A stretch of 64,000 nucleotides of DNA, from contig CM051513.1 of the NCBI GenBank assembly GCA_028015205.1, positions 46,752,841-46,816,840 of the forward strand, written 5' to 3'. Shown one piece after another: positions 21,606 through 33,312 of the stretch (the stretch's first letter is position 1; the number at the start of each line of letters is the position of its first letter). The position numbers were made by a program, and so were the translations under genes. Under the pieces are notes generated by a model. The model saw only the letters and a program-made list of their open reading frames with translations. It made no database searches and was not told the DNA's origin. This DNA is from Mytilisepta virgata. Its lineage: Eukaryota > Mollusca > Bivalvia > Mytilida > Mytilidae.

Positions 21606-23063
21606 AGATATTCGTGACCCTATCAATTCATAAATAGTTGATATCAGTGTTCAATTGTGAGCGGGAACATAAAGGGTTTTTGGCCTAGATAATACCAAAA
21701 ACACATCAGAAGAAAGATTTGTAATTTTGATGTTCACATACATCATAAACGTACCCCCAATGCGACCTAAATTATTCTGGAAACCAGACTTATTGTGAAC
21801 AGTTGTAAACGGAGTTTTAAGATTCAAAAGTATATTGTAGAACATTAGGGTAAGTGATATAAATTGATAAAAAAAAGATGATGAACTGGAGACCACCAAG
21901 GAATTATTGTAATGATAGCAAGGTGTTAGTTACATATATATTAGTGTTGATTCCCCTGGAACACGCTGTAATTATGCAAGGTTGTCGGTCGTTCACCTAG
22001 TGCTTTGCATGTAATGGGGTGGTACTTTAGAAAGAGGCTGGGTTATTACATATTACTACCAGCTGCCCCAACAAGGGTCTGGATGCATCCCGCATGGTGA
22101 CGCAACACGGTTAAATCTAAAGTTTCCCTGGAACCCCCGATAGTCATCGGACAATTTCACCCCCCCCCCCCCCCCCCCCCCCCGATTTCAAAAAAGGATG
22201 GGACTTACAAGGACAGTTAACCATGTAGGTATCTTAAAATTTATCGGTGCCTACCAAGGCCTTAATAAACCCCAAAGACATGTAAAAAGCCTGTCCCTGG
22301 TCCTACTCAAAACCTAAGCCAGCCAAATGCTGACTTTCCCAAAAATTAATCGCTAAGAAAGGATAAACATTTATCAAAAAGTTGCTGCCACAAAATAACA
22401 CATGTGATGGTTTGCTAGGCCACTCATGAAACACTCTCAAAAAGTGGCATATTCAACATCCATGTGTATACCAACACTGGACAATAACTTTACTAGGACT
22501 ATTACTAAACATCAATATTAAGGCTATAAAAACTGTATGCTTATTATACCGAAAAGGAAAAAGACATCTTATTCATCTAAATCTATCACTTATCTAAATA
22601 TTGATCATTACAACTTATCAACCCGGTAACTAAAGTATCCCCCCAACCCTCGGAGTGGGGAAAATTCCATATTATTCTTTAACCTAAACCGTCCCAGAGA
22701 AAAACCACTAAAATCATTATCAATCAATTTCAAAAATATTTACACTACTCAGATCAACTGTTGATCTTGACAACATCAGAAAACATGTCACAGTATGAAA
22801 CAGACCTTTTTTTATAACAGATTGTGAACATATTAGGTATTTGAAAACCAGCCGTTCTGATAAATAAATGGTTATTATTTTTACACACATGTTGTGTGGT
22901 TGTAAGAAACTCTGTTATTGGTCAGTTTATGAATTGTAATAATGAAATGATTATTTTGTGGTAGGACCAAATAAAGAAATATTGTTTTTGATTTTAGTGC
23001 ATGTTGTTATTAATATCAGGCTCCGCTCTTGTAACATCGAGCGTATATTGTAATTTCATTCAC
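21606..23063. other. Non-coding DNA with a poly(C) tract
   Basis: No supported gene. A run of about 24 cytosines at 22,160-22,183 is the one distinct feature; the minus strand is therefore G-rich and could form a quadruplex. Confidence 0.5.
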
Positions 23064-23192
23064 CGTCTTTGTTGCTATTTGTTTCTATTTTATATTCCTT
23101 CACAAAAGTCTTCCCGTCACCATTTGGTGGTCTCCATTGAAGTGTGACAGGGTTGTCATTGATATCATCAACTTTTAATTTAATCGGAATAT
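23064..23192 (-). CDS. Fibronectin III half-domain exon
   Basis: On the minus strand, an acceptor-like AG at 23,194-23,193 opens a phase-1 exon reading DIPIKLKVDDINDNPVTLQW, RPPNGDGKTFVKEYKIET. VTLQWRPPNGDG..V..YKI is the A-B-C strand signature of a fibronectin type III domain (Trp in strand B, Pro-Pro-Gly loop). The frame reaches TGA seven codons later, or a donor GAC G|GTGAAT at 23,063. The acceptor has a poor pyrimidine tract. The other FN3 exon (35,328-35,548) begins in the same phase with DIPDMP, so both may belong to one modular FN3 gene with large introns, but intervening exon phases do not close. Confidence 0.5.
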
Positions 23193-23329
23193 CTTTTTTT
23201 CATGAAATATCAATTATAAATGTTTATTTATTTGAATGTTCAAATAAGGACAGTTTTAAATTAACAAACTATAACCTTTATTATAACTGATTGCATACAA
23301 TTTTAAATGTATATATTTATTCTAGAAAA

Positions 23330-24010
23330 AGGACAATGTTTTACCCACCATGTAATATGCTACACTATGCACCTGTCATGGATCACGGGGACTCGACCAG
23401 TAGAGCTGCATAACGCGTACCCAGGTGGCGGATAGGGAAGACCCTCTCGTTTGGGGATTGTGAGGTCATAATACGGAAAGCCTGTAGTTTTCGAAAAAGA
23501 CTAGGCTAATGCCGCTACAGAAGGATAAATTATCCGACCCTACCCAACCATCCTCCGTTTACAGTGGCAGTCAAAATTGTGTCCTGACCCATCCCTATTT
23601 TAATTGTTTGATCAATTAAGGTGGTTTCTCGTCTTAAAGAAGCATGAAACATTTGCCAGTGGACGTTAATGAACACTCAAACCATGTAATGTTTAAAAAG
23701 GACACAATCTAACACTGGGATATTGATATCAAACAAAACAAAACTGGTTTTGTTTTTTCATATTTTCTCCCCTTCTCCACCTTATTTCTGTTTCCAATCT
23801 TGTCCTTAGGAGGACGTCAATGAACAATCAAACAATCACTGTAATGTTTTAATAGGACACAGTCTAACAATGGGGTAATGATATCAAACAAAACTGGAAG
23901 AAAAGACTATTTAAATCATCTTTGTTTTCTCGGACAAAGCAATTGTATGCTGTCATACTCCTAGAGTAAACAGGTTTTGTTTTCATATTCTCTCCCCTGT
24001 TCCACCTTAT
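23330..24010. repeat. Dispersed repeat pair, copy 1
   Basis: Shares many blocks with 34,330-34,990 in the same orientation: TTTTACCCAC.ATGTAATATG, CACGGGGACTC, GGCTAATGCCGCTA.AGAAGG, TTATCCGACCCTACCCA, tctcccctgttccaccttatttctg. Divergence is substantial. No ORF or TIR found. Confidence 0.75.
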
Positions 24011-25004
24011 TTCTGTTTCCAATCTTATCCTTAAATATATGGTTATTTTTTATTTAATACAAATGTAGGTTATACAGGTATCTACTTCTTTTTTATAACA
24101 TACATTTGTAGATGAGTTTCAATGTCACTGTTTCTATGTATAACTGGTATACAAAGTAAACTGAAGTGGAAACTTACAGTAACTGACTGAATCAACTGAA
24201 GTCTAAAATAAGAAATGTTTTACAACTTAATTAAAATTTGATGCCATCGCCAGGTTAAATTTCTGTAAACTCATTTTTTTCACTTACATTGCATACCTCT
24301 TGCGATTTTTCAATTTGTAACTTTAGTGGTACATATATGCAATTTCATACGTGTATATTAAATATATGCAGCAATTACTTTCATCTTGTAACGTTTAGCG
24401 TGAATATCATTGTACTGACATTTCATTCCCAGGTTGTGGTTTCGCATTCCTCCATTAGAAGTTAATCAATTACAAATATTTCAGATACCCAATAGTTAAT
24501 AATGTTATGAGATACTGACGAGGAACAATTTAAAAATTTGTTTCCTTAAAATTTAAAAGAATCCGAAAATTATATGGTTTGTAACAATAGACACTTTCCT
24601 TTTATGAAGCAATGAACATATTTTATATATAATATAGAAATACAAGTGACATTTTGTGCTATTTATTTACGACAATGATTTCATCTCCTGTTGTCACATT
24701 TCTCCGCAGGGTGTGCAAGGGTAAACAAACACAGATGGGGAAAAACACCAAGAATATGTTGCTTTCAACTTTGTATCCTATAAATCGTATAAAATATTTG
24801 AATTTCTTGTTGGAAAAATAAGGAAATAAACCTGATATGCCAGGACCATGTGTGTTATATATACCAAAATGCCCAACAGGTTAAACAAATAGCACAAGAA
24901 ACTTGTGTATGCATTGTACATTAAAATCAACTGTTTACAGATGTACATATACAGACAGTATTTATGTTGTGGGAAGATAAAATCCATGTAAATAAACATA
25001 TCAC

Positions 25005-25138
25005 TTGAAGTAGTTCCAGTCCTGATCATATACTAGCAGTAAGGTGTTGTTCTCTCTGCAGCCTTTGGATTTTGACACCATTCCATCACTGTACATTTCT
25101 TCCAAAACCTGTCTGCTGGACTCACTAATACTTGTTCT
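25005..25138 (-). CDS. Candidate exon of an unidentified gene
   Basis: Minus strand: acceptor tttatgtcattttag, then a phase-0 frame RTSISESSRQVLEEMYSDGM, VSKSKGCRENNTLLLVYDQDWNYF, and a donor AA|GTGATA (phase 2). Composition is protein-like and the acceptor is good. I do not recognise the domain. The phase does not match the FN3 exon at 23,192, so either an exon is missing between them or it is a different gene. Confidence 0.45.
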
Positions 25139-25310
25139 CTAAAATGACATAAATGTTTTGCAAAAATACAACAATCCTCTTAAAAATTAATAAAACCAAT
25201 ATTTCTATTATATGTGTCTTTTGATTTTGCAAGATTCTAGAAATCCTGCACTGACCACCTAGAAAGTATTTAAATGTATAATATAGCAATCAGGGTGGTA
25301 GTGGGTGGGA

Positions 25311-25704
25311 ATTTTGAAACAGAAAAAAATTTCAAAAATTCTTAAATTTCCAAAATGGCGTCTTATGTGTTCATAAAAATTTCATAGAATGACCCGGTGC
25401 ATGTTGCACACACATGAGGAACAGCATGTGCTAAATCCTGATTGGTGCATTGAAAAAGGTTATAGCCAATCAGAATTGTGCATGAGTGAGATCATGCACT
25501 GGTCATGCATTCTTTGACCTAATGACCAGGAAAAATTGCATAACCCAATTACTGCAGACACTCCCGTCTGCTATTATCTAATATTTGATCAAGAAATATT
25601 GTGTGAAAGTCTGAAGTATAAAAATTATCTTAACAAAATTCCTTAAGTTAAAATAAAAATTTCCAGCCAAAAATTCTTTTATCTTTACAAATAAAATTAT
25701 TTTT
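25311..25704. repeat. 393-bp direct repeat, left copy
   Basis: About 97% identical to 33,313-33,705 in the same orientation (AATGGCGTCTTATGTGTTCA, GACCCGGTGCATGTTGCACA, GATCATGCACTGGTCATGCA). The two copies flank the Ngaro-type element at a distance of 8.0 kb. Internally there are short self-complementary stretches (CCAATCAG/CTGATTGG). Confidence 0.9.
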
Positions 25705-25882
25705 TCTCTGCCAAATTTTCACAAAAAATAAACCATTCCACCATTACAAATTCTAGGACATCCATTTGGACAAACGACAACAACATCATACCAATTTGTA
25801 CAAATAACAACAATCATAACAATCAGGACGACGATGACGACCCAATCATACCATAGTTATTCAAATATAAAATTTGAAGTTG

Positions 25883-26121
25883 TATCCAAGGATTCTGAGT
25901 TCTATTTGCGTATATAAGATAAACCCAATATATGTGTTTAGGGTCATTTATTCAAAAATTACATTGTTATGTAATGTTACATAACGTTATATGAGTTCAA
26001 AAAATAGTCATGTTTAGAATAGTAGCAAAAAGCGAATAAATGACATTTAAAAGCAAAGGTGGGGATAAAAAAGCGCCAAAAATCCCTAATAGGGATCCCC
26101 CACCCGAAGAATCCTTGGATA
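25883..26121. mobile_element. Small MITE, 239 bp
   Basis: Perfect 13-bp inverted ends TATCCAAGGATTC (25883) and GAATCCTTGGATA (26109), with terminal TA dinucleotides consistent with a TA target duplication. No coding capacity. Confidence 0.65.
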
Positions 26122-26159
26122 AGTAAACAAGTGTTATTTACAACAAATAAAAAAAATAT

Positions 26160-26935
26160 TTAACAAATAAGTTTGTTATAGAGCAAGCTTTGTTGGCCTG
26201 TATCCAAAAATGAAATAAAACAAATGCATAAAACACAATTCATTTGAAAGGACAAGCCCTGTTGTCCCCTATCAAAAATTTTCAATGAAAAACAATGCAT
26301 AATAAATGATATAAAATAAATGAATAATCTGTGAACAATTTTGACAGAGCAAGCTCTGTTGACCCCTATCAAAAACACAAAAAGAAAAATTAAACCTTAT
26401 AAAATGATGATGAATGACTGATAGAGCAAGCCCTATTGTCCTCTACCATGTAAAACTGACTTATTAATAATACTAAGTGTAAAGTAATAAAAAATACAGA
26501 AATAGGCACATACTAAGATAAAGATCTCAACTTCTATATATGAAACATACAAAATTAAAAATGTAAATAGGGTAGAGCAAGCACTGTTGTCCTCTACGAT
26601 GAAATATCAAATTAACCCTATAACTGAAGACAAAAGTGACAAAAAATACACCTGTATAATGGTACGCAAGATGAAAATCTCAAATTGTGTATATGAAACC
26701 AACAAAATAAAAATGTAAATAGGGTAGAGCAAGCCCTCTTGTCCTCTACCATGAAATCTCAAATGAACCCTATAACTGAAAACAAAAGTAACAAAAATAT
26801 ACACATGTATAATGGTACGCAGGATGAAAATCTCAAATTGTGTATATGAAACAAACAAAATAAAAAATATTATTAAATTGGGTAGAGCAAGCCCTGTTGT
26901 TCTCTACCATAATGCAGATTGTACTTAAAGATTAT
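26160..26935 (-). repeat. Tandem repeats at the 3' end of the Ngaro-type element
   Basis: The phrase TAGAGCAAGCCCTGTTGTCC, or a near variant, recurs at about 26,180, 26,346, 26,421, 26,574, 26,725 and 26,884. The last three units are 150-160 bp and include 'ctcaaattgtgtatatgaaac'. The array starts 25-40 bp beyond the recombinase stop, in the position where Ngaro/DIRS elements carry their terminal split repeats. Confidence 0.8.
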
Positions 26936-27828
26936 CAATACGAATATAGTTTTTGAAAGCGTTGGATTTCCATCTACCCATGTTTTGAATAACAGATAAT
27001 GGCACTCCACGAGCTGCGGCCGAAGTCGCTGTCCCGATTCTGAAACTGGCCTTTATAAAGATCTGGACTTCGACCCACAAATCTCAACAGAGATTTTAAG
27101 GAAGAATTAAAATAAAAATATGATACAGGGGTTCCACATATAAAACAAAACAGAGGACCATGTCTATGCTTTACAACTGAAACATATTGCCACAGGGTTA
27201 AAACAGGACAAATCGAATTCTGTTTATTTCTCTGAATAACGATTTTCTTTGGTTGCAAATCACTGTGTTTGTAATTTCGGATAGTGACTGTCATACTGAG
27301 TAGCTGATTTTGGGAAGACTCAAACTGAATATCTGACAGCTGAATGATTTTAGTGTGGTCACCACCAGATTTCACAGTCATCTCTCCAACACGAAGGAAA
27401 CAGTAAGAGGCAAGAACCATCATAGCTTTTAACAAAATTTTGTTGTAGAATTCTGGAATAACTGTAGGAATCCCTTGGGTTAACTTAAATAAAATTTCCT
27501 TAGTTATTGGAAGACGTGTATCAGCTTTACCTCTCAAGTTTTGTGCACCTTTCAACATCTTTTTTATATAAAACGAATCGGCTGGATCATCAACAACATT
27601 CATCCTATGAAAGAAGCTAATGGCAGCGATATAAGAGGCTATCGTTGAGGGTTGATAACCCTTCAAATACAAATGTGAAATGAAATGTGCAACCATGACA
27701 TGAGCAGAAGGATATATTGGGTCTTTTGGAAATGAGACCTTACAAAATTTGCTATAAACTGACAACATTCTGTTATAAGAAGATCTTGTTGATTCAGACA
27801 GTGAGGCACGGAAAAGCATGTTTTTCAC
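26925..27828 (-). pseudogene. Tyrosine recombinase of a Ngaro/DIRS-like retroelement
   Basis: In DIRS-order retrotransposons this enzyme integrates circular cDNA instead of a DDE integrase. The N-terminal core-binding domain reads STRSSYNRMLSVYSKFC ... HFISHLYLKGYQPSTIASY ... KKMLKGAQN. Catalytic box I is ASYCFLRVGEMT (Arg). Near 27,047 the frame loses two bases in the CACA-type stretch at the H-X-X-R motif, so the published-style box II His is gone and the main frame ends early at 26,974. The other frame still contains the Arg of box II, GVPLSVIQNMGRWKS and the final Tyr near the TAA at 26,925. Length fits the family. Inactive as it stands. Confidence 0.85.
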
Positions 27829-29359
27829 AACTTCAAAAGATGAGGAGGTACTGTTTCCGGATTTTTGTTTAACCAGGGGGCTACACAGTGGGCCTCCTGA
27901 AACGAGAAACGAGACAGCAAATCACAAACCACATTCAATTTCCCAGGTATGTGTTTTGAACGAAAATAGATATTAGAATTGAGAGATGCAAGCACTAAAC
28001 GCCGAACCAGTTTCATTAATACTTAGTCTTTGGAAGACGTTTTATTGATAATATCTGTAACAGCCTGATTGTCGGTAAAAAATAAAATCTTGTGATTTGA
28101 AAGTGTGCGACCTCAAAGTTCAACAGCCAAGACAATGGGAAACAACTCCTTCACTGTGATGTGTAAATCTTTTACTTCAGGGGGCCATTCTCCTGCAAAC
28201 CACTTACTGCCGAAGACTGCAGCATATCCCCCATGGACCCCTGCTGCATCCGAATACAGTTTGATGACATCCGAAGACACCCAATTTCTGTACAAAAAAC
28301 AAGATTTACCGTTAAAATGAGAAATAAATTCATACCAAGCCCTCAAATCAGCTCTAGCTTCGGAATTTAGGGTAATTCTAAAATGAGGACAAGTATGACC
28401 AATTGTCAAATCGAAGAGTCTGCGTAAAAATGCACGCCCAGGAATAATCACACTGCATGCAAAATTCAATAATCCTAATAAAGACTGAAGCTCTCGTAGA
28501 GAGACTTTCCGTCGCACCTTAAAATCCTCAAGTTAGGAAAATATTCTCTCTACTTTGTCAGAAGGGAGACGGGCTATCATCAAAGAAGAATCAATCTCTA
28601 TGCCATAAATCGTAATACATGTAGTTTGTAGCTGAGTCTTTTCTGACTTGATTGACACCCCCAAACTCTCTGCCAAACATAAACATGTGTTAAGAGCCAT
28701 AGAACATTCATTTGAGCCGGTTTTACCAACAAAGAAAAAATCATCTAGGAGGTGAGATACACCCTGTACATGTAACTTTTTATTGAGAATCCACTGCAAA
28801 GAAGTTGAAAAACTCTCAAAAATTTGACAAGATGAAGATGCACCCATAGGAAGTTTCATATAAAAATATTTACCCTCCCATGTCGATGATAATCAGACGG
28901 GTGTATTGGAATTAGCCGAAAGGCATCTTCAATGTCGGCTTTACCCATTAAACAATGAAAACCAAAGTCCTTCACAAGTTCAATAACCGTCTCAATATTT
29001 TGGTAAGAAACAGCAGTGAATTCAACTGGAATATGGGAGTTAACTGAGTCACCCTCAGGATAAGAAAGATCATGAATTAATATGAATGAATTGTCATTTC
29101 CTTTTTTGGGAACTAAACCTAAAGGAGAAAAAATAAAGTTATCAAAAGGGGGAGAGTCAAAGGGACCACTGATTCTTCCTTTCATAGCTTCTTTTTCTAA
29201 TTTTGCCCTCACTGCACTAGGGTTATCTCTAGCACTCTTACGGTTTTTTGGGAAATTTTTGTCAGTACATGAAAAAGAATTTATTCTGAAACCCCAGGTG
29301 AACCCAGATAATAAACACTGTTTTAACTTGTCGTCATAGTTTTGCAACAGGGACTTCAA
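27825..29359 (-). pseudogene. Reverse transcriptase-RNase H of a Ngaro/DIRS-like element
   Basis: The polymerase of the same element. From 29,359: a loop region (NPSAVRAKLEKEAMKGRISG), SPLGLVPKKGNDNSFILIHD, FHCLMGKADIEDAFRLIPIH, then after a frameshift near 28,885 LPMGASSSCQIFESFS and the catalytic VSHLLDDFFFVG (DIRS-type LDD in place of YVDD). A stop at about 28,533 precedes the connection region LRELQSLLGLLNFACSVIIP. RNase H follows with KLYSDAAGVHGGYAAVFG and ELFPIVLAVEL; two more in-frame stops (TGA near 28,110, TAA near 28,021) precede FRSKHIPGKLNVVCDLLSRF. It overlaps the recombinase start by 4 bp. At least one frameshift and three stops, so dead. Confidence 0.85.
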
Positions 29360-29360
29360 C

Positions 29361-30702
29361 TTATTTACCTAAATTGACGTTGGCAGACTTCTTACGGTCC
29401 CATTGCTTACAAGTGAGTGTCGCATGTTGTTTTCCACATGCAACACACAAGTGCTTAAGTTTGCAAAATTGCCGGATTTCACACCCCCCTGTCTTGCAAT
29501 AGGTCCAGCAGTAACCAGGGTGGAACATGCCTGCTGGCTGCTGGACCCGTTTCTGAAAGGGGGAACTGCCTAAACTGGCTACAGGTTTTGCATGTACTTT
29601 CTGTTGGGCAGTTAATTGATGCTGATTTGGTTTAAACTGCTGATAATATGCAGTTCTCCACAAATCATCATTAATTACAGCCCAATTGAAATCCATCATC
29701 TTGCGTACCCTGCGAAAAACTTCGTCATACGACTTCGCCATTGAAAAACCAGTTTTTTGACATATCCCTAATGTTTGAGCCATATTTAATAAATGCCAGT
29801 ATTGAATCTGGATGTTTCTCATAATAAATAGACATATATATATCAAATGCACATGTCCACTGATGAATAGAAAATAAAACCTTTGGCTTCACACTTTTTG
29901 AAATTTTCAAAAGAGCATTTTTCAATGAAATTTCATCATCTTCTTGATTAAAATTAGGCAAAAGGGTATAAAAATCAACATAACTATCAGCCCAAATGGC
30001 TTGTTTAACTTTATCGGTTACATGAAAACCTAAAGGTAATGTGTTCTTCAACATGTATTGTGATGTTGTCCCCATAGCATCATTATTTATACCTAAGGTT
30101 CCCAAGGATGAAGTATTAGAGTCACGTAACAGTTCTGGATCTGACGATACAGGTGGTACGAGTTGAACCGAATTGTTAGTCTGTTGATGGCTGGATGCAA
30201 GGTGAAGGGAGTCAGGTTGAACTGAATAAGTATTCTGCTCAGCGTTTGGTACTTGCTGAGTTGGCAAACTGGTTGAATTGCTTACCTCAGATGAAAGTCT
30301 TAAGTTACAATGATTATGAATATTGTTTTCAGAGGTAGATGGCTGCTGGGTGATATTGGTCCTCTGTAAGACATCTGTCAGTGTCTGGCTGTTAAATGAG
30401 GGCTGTTCTGCTGCAAAAACTAAACCAGAGTTTTGCAATTGTTCGATTAGGCTAGAAGCTATTGACTGAGCTGATGGCATGGCAGGTAGTGATGTGGAAG
30501 ACTCTGTACGGGTTGTGGTGCTATTTTCATTTCTGGTTTTGGTATGTTTACGGGACCTCCTTGTTGGTGATGTTAATATGGGAAGTGGTGTATCTGATAT
30601 GGATGGATCATCTGTTGTTGATCCTGCCACATCTGCAGGGAATTCATCCCGAAGGTCAGTAGGGGCAGCACGCCTGCGTGTCCTAACTCTCTGTTTGGGC
30701 AT
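29361..30702 (-). pseudogene. Gag-like protein of the Ngaro-type element, one frameshift
   Basis: Starts at ATG 30,702 (MPKQRVRTRRRAAPTDLRDE). A ~200-residue Ser/Thr/Gln-rich region is followed by a folded-looking part (GFHVTDKVKQAIWADSYVDF, LFSIHQWTCAFDIYMSIYYE). The frame shifts in a run of A/T near 29,750 and continues with YDEVFRRVRKMMDFNWAVIN, then a cysteine/histidine motif HPGYCWTYCKTGGCEIRQFC, KLKHLCVACGKQHATLTC, typical of DIRS-order gag proteins and probably RNA-binding. It ends at 29,361, two bases before the RT frame. The N-terminal 60 codons are duplicated at 31,339-31,587. Confidence 0.8.
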
Positions 30703-32225
30703 ATCTTATACAAAAATAATGTACAGAAATTGTCAATTAAGTGGAAATTGAAAATCTAAATTCAATCAAGTGAGTTACATGTAACTTAAATACTAAATTT
30801 ATACTGTTTGCTATAAGTAGCAAAACATTCAGACAATTTTAAAAATTGTACAATGTATATAGAGCAAGTATGTAGTAGCTATTCTAGCAAACTTGTATAC
30901 AAATATGTGAAATGTATGCAGACCGTACAAATGTAATAAACCAAATCATGTAATGGTAATAATAAATCATAGTTTCATACTCCAAAATGTGGCACAACCA
31001 AGGAGTTGATGAAACACACTGTAAAATATAAAGTTTCATACTTTTAAATAAAAGTTGATGAAACAAAACATGTGCAAGAATAATGACAAGTGTCAAGTAA
31101 TAAAGTTTATGTATGCTCCAATATGCTGGATACAAATTGATAACAATTATTATGATGTATCCATATAATGTTTGAATGTGCCACAACCATCATATATATA
31201 GATACAAACATAAAGCATTAAATAATAACTGCTTAACTGGGTGCCCCAGTTACAGTAATGAATTATGTATTTGTGATAACAATATAAATATAAGTTACAA
31301 CACAGACCACACGAACAAACTGATGCAAAGTATAATATCTAGAAGCTATTGACTGAGCTGATGGCATGGCAGGTAGTGATGTGGAAGACTCTACGGGTTG
31401 TGGTGCTATTTTCATTTCTGGTTTTGGTATGTTTACGGGACCTCCTTGTTGGTGATGTTAATATGGGAAGTGGTGTATCTGATATGGATGGATCATCTGT
31501 TGTTGATCCTGCCACATCTGCAGGGAATTCATCCCGAAGGTCAGTAGGGGCAGCACGCCAGCGTGTCCTAACTCTCTGTTTGGGCATATCCTATACAAAA
31601 ATAATGTACAGAAATTTGTCAATTAAGTGGAAATTGAAAATCTAAATTCAATCAAGTGAGTTACATGTAACTTAAATACTAAATTTATACTGTTTGCTAT
31701 AAGTAGCAAAACATTCAGACAATTTTAAAAATTGTACAGTGTATATAGAGCAAGTATGTAGTAGCTATTCTAGCAAACTTGGATACAAATATGTGAAATG
31801 TATGCAGACCGTACAAATGTAATAAACCAAATCATGTAATGGTAATAATAAATCATAGTTTCATACTCCAAAATGTGGCACAAGCAAGGAGTTGATGAAA
31901 CACACTGTAATATATAAAGTTTCATACTTTTAAATAAAAGTTGATGAAACAAAACATGTGCAAGAATAATGACAAGTGTCAAGGAATAAAGTTTATGTAT
32001 GCTTTAATATGCTGGATACAAATTGATAACAATTAATATGATGTATCCATATAATGTTTGAATGTGCCACAACCATCATATATATAGATACAAACATAAA
32101 GCATTAAATAATAACTGCTTAACTGGGTGCCCCAGTTACAGTAATGAATTATGTATTTGTGATAACAATATAAATATAAGTTACAACACAGACCACACGA
32201 ACAAACTGATGCAAAGTATAATATT
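30452..32225. repeat. 887-bp tandem direct duplication
   Basis: 30,452-31,338 and 31,339-32,225 are near-identical (about 98%), both starting CTAGAAGCTATTGACTGAGC. The unit holds the gag N-terminus and about 640 bp of upstream sequence. It produced a second truncated gag start (31,587 down to 31,339). Few differences, for example an 8-bp loss in 'gaagactct(gtacgggt)', suggest a recent event or an assembly effect. Confidence 0.95.
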
Positions 32226-32226
32226 T

Positions 32227-32811
32227 TCAAAAACGTTTGTAACTGCCAACAGCTGATCGAACATTTTTGGCGTAAATCAGCATACCTTTTTCATTAAAAT
32301 GAACATTATCTCTTGGCATGATGGCCCGTGTGTTTTTCCATATGCCTCTGTGTTTCCAAAAAGTTATATTGTCAATACATTTTAATTCCAATTCAAGATG
32401 ATTTTTTACGACTCTGACTTTGTCATTATAGTCGCTTCCGGTTCCCGAAAACCTCGGGATCAGCTGATCAACTATCACATGACTTACATCATAACACGTG
32501 GTCAGATAATTGGCAAATGATAAGATATCACGTGCCAAAGTAATCGGGTTATCTTCTCTATCAAGATCATTCCCTCCAATCTGCAGGAACACAGTTCCTG
32601 GTTGATATTCCGATATAACATTAATAAAGTCTGCCTTTTGGATACATTTTGGACCAGGACGAAGTGTCCCACCACCTAAACCAGAATATTTGACCTGAAT
32701 TTCAGTTCCGTCGAAACATAAATTATACCAACCCTCGTCCCGATTTTCGTAAGCAAAAGAACCCAAACGATGAACAAATGAATGTCTAGAAATTAAAACT
32801 CTATGAAGCAT
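32227..32811 (-). CDS. SGNH/GDSL hydrolase-like protein of the Ngaro-type element
   Basis: An intact 194-codon frame. SGNH esterases cut acyl or acetyl esters; some Ngaro elements carry such an ORF, and its role in the element is not established. Visible blocks: nucleophile region VLISRHSFVHRLG (block I, Ser in an R-H-S context instead of G-D-S), VKYSGLGGGTLRPGP (block II Gly region), VFLQIGGNDLDRED (block III G-x-N-D) and AIMPRDNVHFNEKG (block V D-x-x-H). So Ser, Gly, Asn and His are all present. No signal peptide, hence probably cytoplasmic. It lies 5' of gag on the same strand, separated from it by the 887-bp duplication. It is the only undamaged ORF of the element. Confidence 0.75.
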   Translation of the reverse strand: MLHRVLISRHSFVHRLGSFAYENRDEGWYNLCFDGTEIQVKYSGLGGGTLRPGPKCIQKADFINVISEYQPGTVFLQIGGNDLDREDNPITLARDILSFANYLTTCYDVSHVIVDQLIPRFSGTGSDYNDKVRVVKNHLELELKCIDNITFWKHRGIWKNTRAIMPRDNVHFNEKGMLIYAKNVRSAVGSYKRF

Positions 32812-32829
32812 GTTGATAAATGAAAATAT

Positions 32830-33312
32830 GAATACAAATGTAAGGCTTTATAAAAAACTGATATAAATATACAAAATTCAGAAATAAAAATATAGTGGCG
32901 TATAAAATATACAAAAAATATAGATGGCGTATACCTTTCTGTTGCAATTGTTACAACACGCAGACTGCTTGCCTCTCACTGACGAATGCTGATACACAGG
33001 TGCCGATGCAGGTTCCAAATAAGTTCAATTTCACAAATATAGAAATTAGTTTAAATAAGTCCAACAGCACTAACTATGGTACGGTGCAAGTAAAATCGTC
33101 AAACTGCTAGGCTCTGGATGTTTGTATTCACGGATACAGGAAAATTGCAAGTCACAATCAAAGCAAAACAATAGCTTGTCACCACGTGGATTGGAAAATC
33201 GTCCCAAACAAATGATTATAAGATGAATTATCTATATAATAAATACTCATTACAGTCCACAGTAATTGTAGTCCCATAAAACTAGAAAAACTGTATTTGA
33301 CCATCAGAATCA
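32830..33312. other. 5' flank of the Ngaro-type element
   Basis: AT-rich, with a short duplication 'tggcgtataaaatataca / tggcgtatacc' near 32,895-32,935. It may contain the 5' terminal repeat of the element, but I could not match it to the 26.2-26.9 kb repeats. Confidence 0.4.

Noticed and set aside
26160..26935. CRISPR-like array
   Set aside because: The repeats are long (~150 bp) with related spacers and lie at a retroelement end in animal DNA.
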